Assembly (NCBI GenBank): GCA_009775195.1
Contig: VSPF01000137.1
Span: 1-7,444 of the forward strand
Direction: 5' to 3'
DNA: 7,444 bases
Origin: Muribaculaceae bacterium
GTDB lineage: Bacteria > Bacteroidota > Bacteroidia > Bacteroidales > Muribaculaceae
Part shown: positions 6,496 to 7,444 of the stretch, one piece after another
Numbering within the stretch: the first letter of the stretch is position 1
Layout: each line of letters starts with the position of its first letter
Made by a program: the position numbers and the translations under genes
The notes under the pieces: generated by a model
Databases searched by the model: none
Seen by the model: the letters and a program-made list of their open reading frames with translations, nothing else
Told to the model about the DNA's origin: nothing

Positions 6496-6509
6496 ATATC
6501 GCATACAAT

Positions 6510-7444
6510 ATGGAAAAGAACATCAAAACCCCGGATTTACCGGAAGCCGACGTCGACCCTGTCGACCTACCGGAAAACGCCTTCGTCGAATTAGGTGCCG
6601 ACGAGGAGTACCGCCCCGTCATGCACCCGGCCCGCGACTACCCCGAAGTCACTACCTACTCGGTGACCATGGGCCTCGTACTCGCCGTGGTATTCAGCGC
6701 GGCGGCAGCCTACCTGGGCCTGAAAGTAGGCCAGGTTTTTGAGGCGGCAATACCCATCGCTATCATCGCCGTCGGCCTCTCGGCCCGGCTGAAAAAGAAA
6801 AATCCGCTGGGGCAGAATGTCATCATACAGTCTATCGGTGCCTGCTCGGGCGTAATCGTGGCCGGTACCATCTTCACCCTTCCGGCCCTCTACATACTCC
6901 AGGAGACGCACCCCGACATCACTGTCAACTTCCTCGAAGTGTTCCTTAGCTCGCTCTTCGGCGGTATTCTGGGCATATTGTTCTTCATACCCTTCCGCAA
7001 GTATTTCGTCAAGGACATGCACGGCAAATACCCCTTCCCCGAGGCGACAGCCACCACACAGGTGCTCATAAGCGGCCAGGGGGCGTCGAAAGGCTCGGGC
7101 AGCCAGGCAACCCTGCTTGTCATAGCATCGCTCGTGGGCGGTATCTACGACTATATCGTGGCCACCTTCGGTGTATGGACCGAGGTAGTGACCACCACCG
7201 CCTACTCGTGGGGCCACGCTCTCGCCGATAAATTCAAATTCGTATTTTCGTGCAATACCGGTGCCGCCGTCCTCGGCCTGGGATATATCGTCGGTCTGAA
7301 ATATGCCTTCGTTATTTTCGCCGGTTCGGTATTTGTGTGGTGGTTCATCATACCGCTGATGGGCACATACGGCTCGGCTGAAATCACGGCAATGTCGCCT
7401 GGTGTGTGTTTTTCTGTTGTGTCGCTGGCGTGGTGTGGTTTGGT
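6510..7444 (+). CDS. OPT family oligopeptide transporter, N-terminal part (cut by window end)
   Basis: This frame runs off the right edge; 311 complete codons of an expected ~650 are visible. OPT proteins are proton-driven inner-membrane carriers of small peptides or metal chelates. A polar cytosolic N-terminus (1-48) is followed by the family start YPEVTTYSVTMGLVLAVVFS and AAAAYLGLKVGQVFEAAIPI (64-83). Further membrane segments follow, with the conserved loop HGKYPFPEATATTQVL (171-186) and NTGAAVLGLGYIVGLKYA (249-266). It begins 14 bp after mltD, so it probably lies in the same operon. There is no Shine-Dalgarno sequence. From about residue 298 the protein stops looking like the family, and the underlying DNA has no A from 7393 onward, so the last ~17 codons are unreliable. 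The substrate cannot be told from sequence. Confidence 0.88.
   Translation, partial: MEKNIKTPDLPEADVDPVDLPENAFVELGADEEYRPVMHPARDYPEVTTYSVTMGLVLAVVFSAAAAYLGLKVGQVFEAAIPIAIIAVGLSARLKKKNPLGQNVIIQSIGACSGVIVAGTIFTLPALYILQETHPDITVNFLEVFLSSLFGGILGILFFIPFRKYFVKDMHGKYPFPEATATTQVLISGQGASKGSGSQATLLVIASLVGGIYDYIVATFGVWTEVVTTTAYSWGHALADKFKFVFSCNTGAAVLGLGYIVGLKYAFVIFAGSVFVWWFIIPLMGTYGSAEITAMSPGVCFSVVSLAWCGL
7393..7444. other. Adenine-free terminal stretch, suspected low-quality sequence
   Basis: The last 52 bases contain no A and are dominated by G and T, unlike everything upstream in the same gene. The reading frame stays open, but the product here lacks the residues expected after the conserved EITAMSP in OPT proteins. 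Systematic base errors at a contig or read end are the simplest explanation. A real change of the gene end is possible but less likely. Confidence 0.6.

Noticed and set aside
5863..6504. Antisense frame of about 213 codons opposite the LysM region, rich in Gly, Phe and Leu
   Set aside because: Its composition is explained by the Lys/Glu/Pro-rich linker read in reverse; no membrane-protein family is recognised.

Overview
The window looks like chromosomal DNA from a Bacteroidales bacterium, possibly of the Muribaculaceae type. The family-level guess is an inference from gene order, protein style and moderately high GC. The support is the ParA-ParB-DUF5683-LysM transglycosylase gene order familiar in that order, promoter-like sequences resembling the Bacteroidetes TTTG / TAnnTTTG pattern, and start codons that mostly lack Shine-Dalgarno sequences.

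Left part, minus strand (about 1-1140): one 272-codon reading frame that appears to be a chimera. Its first ~83 residues are the signal peptide and N-terminus of a TolC-type outer-membrane efflux protein. The remaining ~188 residues are the C-terminal membrane part of a DHA2/EmrB-type major facilitator pump. In Bacteroidales these proteins are normally encoded in one operon with an EmrA/HlyD adaptor between them, so the frame is best read as the scar of an internal deletion of several kb (or an assembly join) that fused the two ends in frame. It keeps what looks like the original promoter and a ~200-nt leader with nested inverted repeats. Hairpins lie beyond its stop codon at the left edge.

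Middle (1223-2110, plus strand): a complete LacX-like aldose 1-epimerase-family gene, transcribed away from the chimeric gene across a 299-bp divergent region.

Right part (2230-7444, plus strand): a tightly spaced set parA - parB - DUF5683 membrane protein - MltD-like LysM lytic transglycosylase - OPT-family oligopeptide transporter (cut by the window end). ParA and ParB act in chromosome-origin segregation, the DUF5683 protein is of unknown function in the envelope, the transglycosylase cuts peptidoglycan, and the OPT protein probably imports peptides. Spacing suggests co-transcription from a promoter before parA. That promoter contains two half-sites resembling the ParB target parS, placed in everted order, which raises the possibility of autoregulation.

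The last 52 bases contain no adenine, and the OPT protein loses its family-like sequence there. This suggests poor sequence quality at a contig end. The most notable observations are the efflux chimera and the parS-like half-sites in the parAB promoter. I found no transposase, tRNA, rRNA or CRISPR array.
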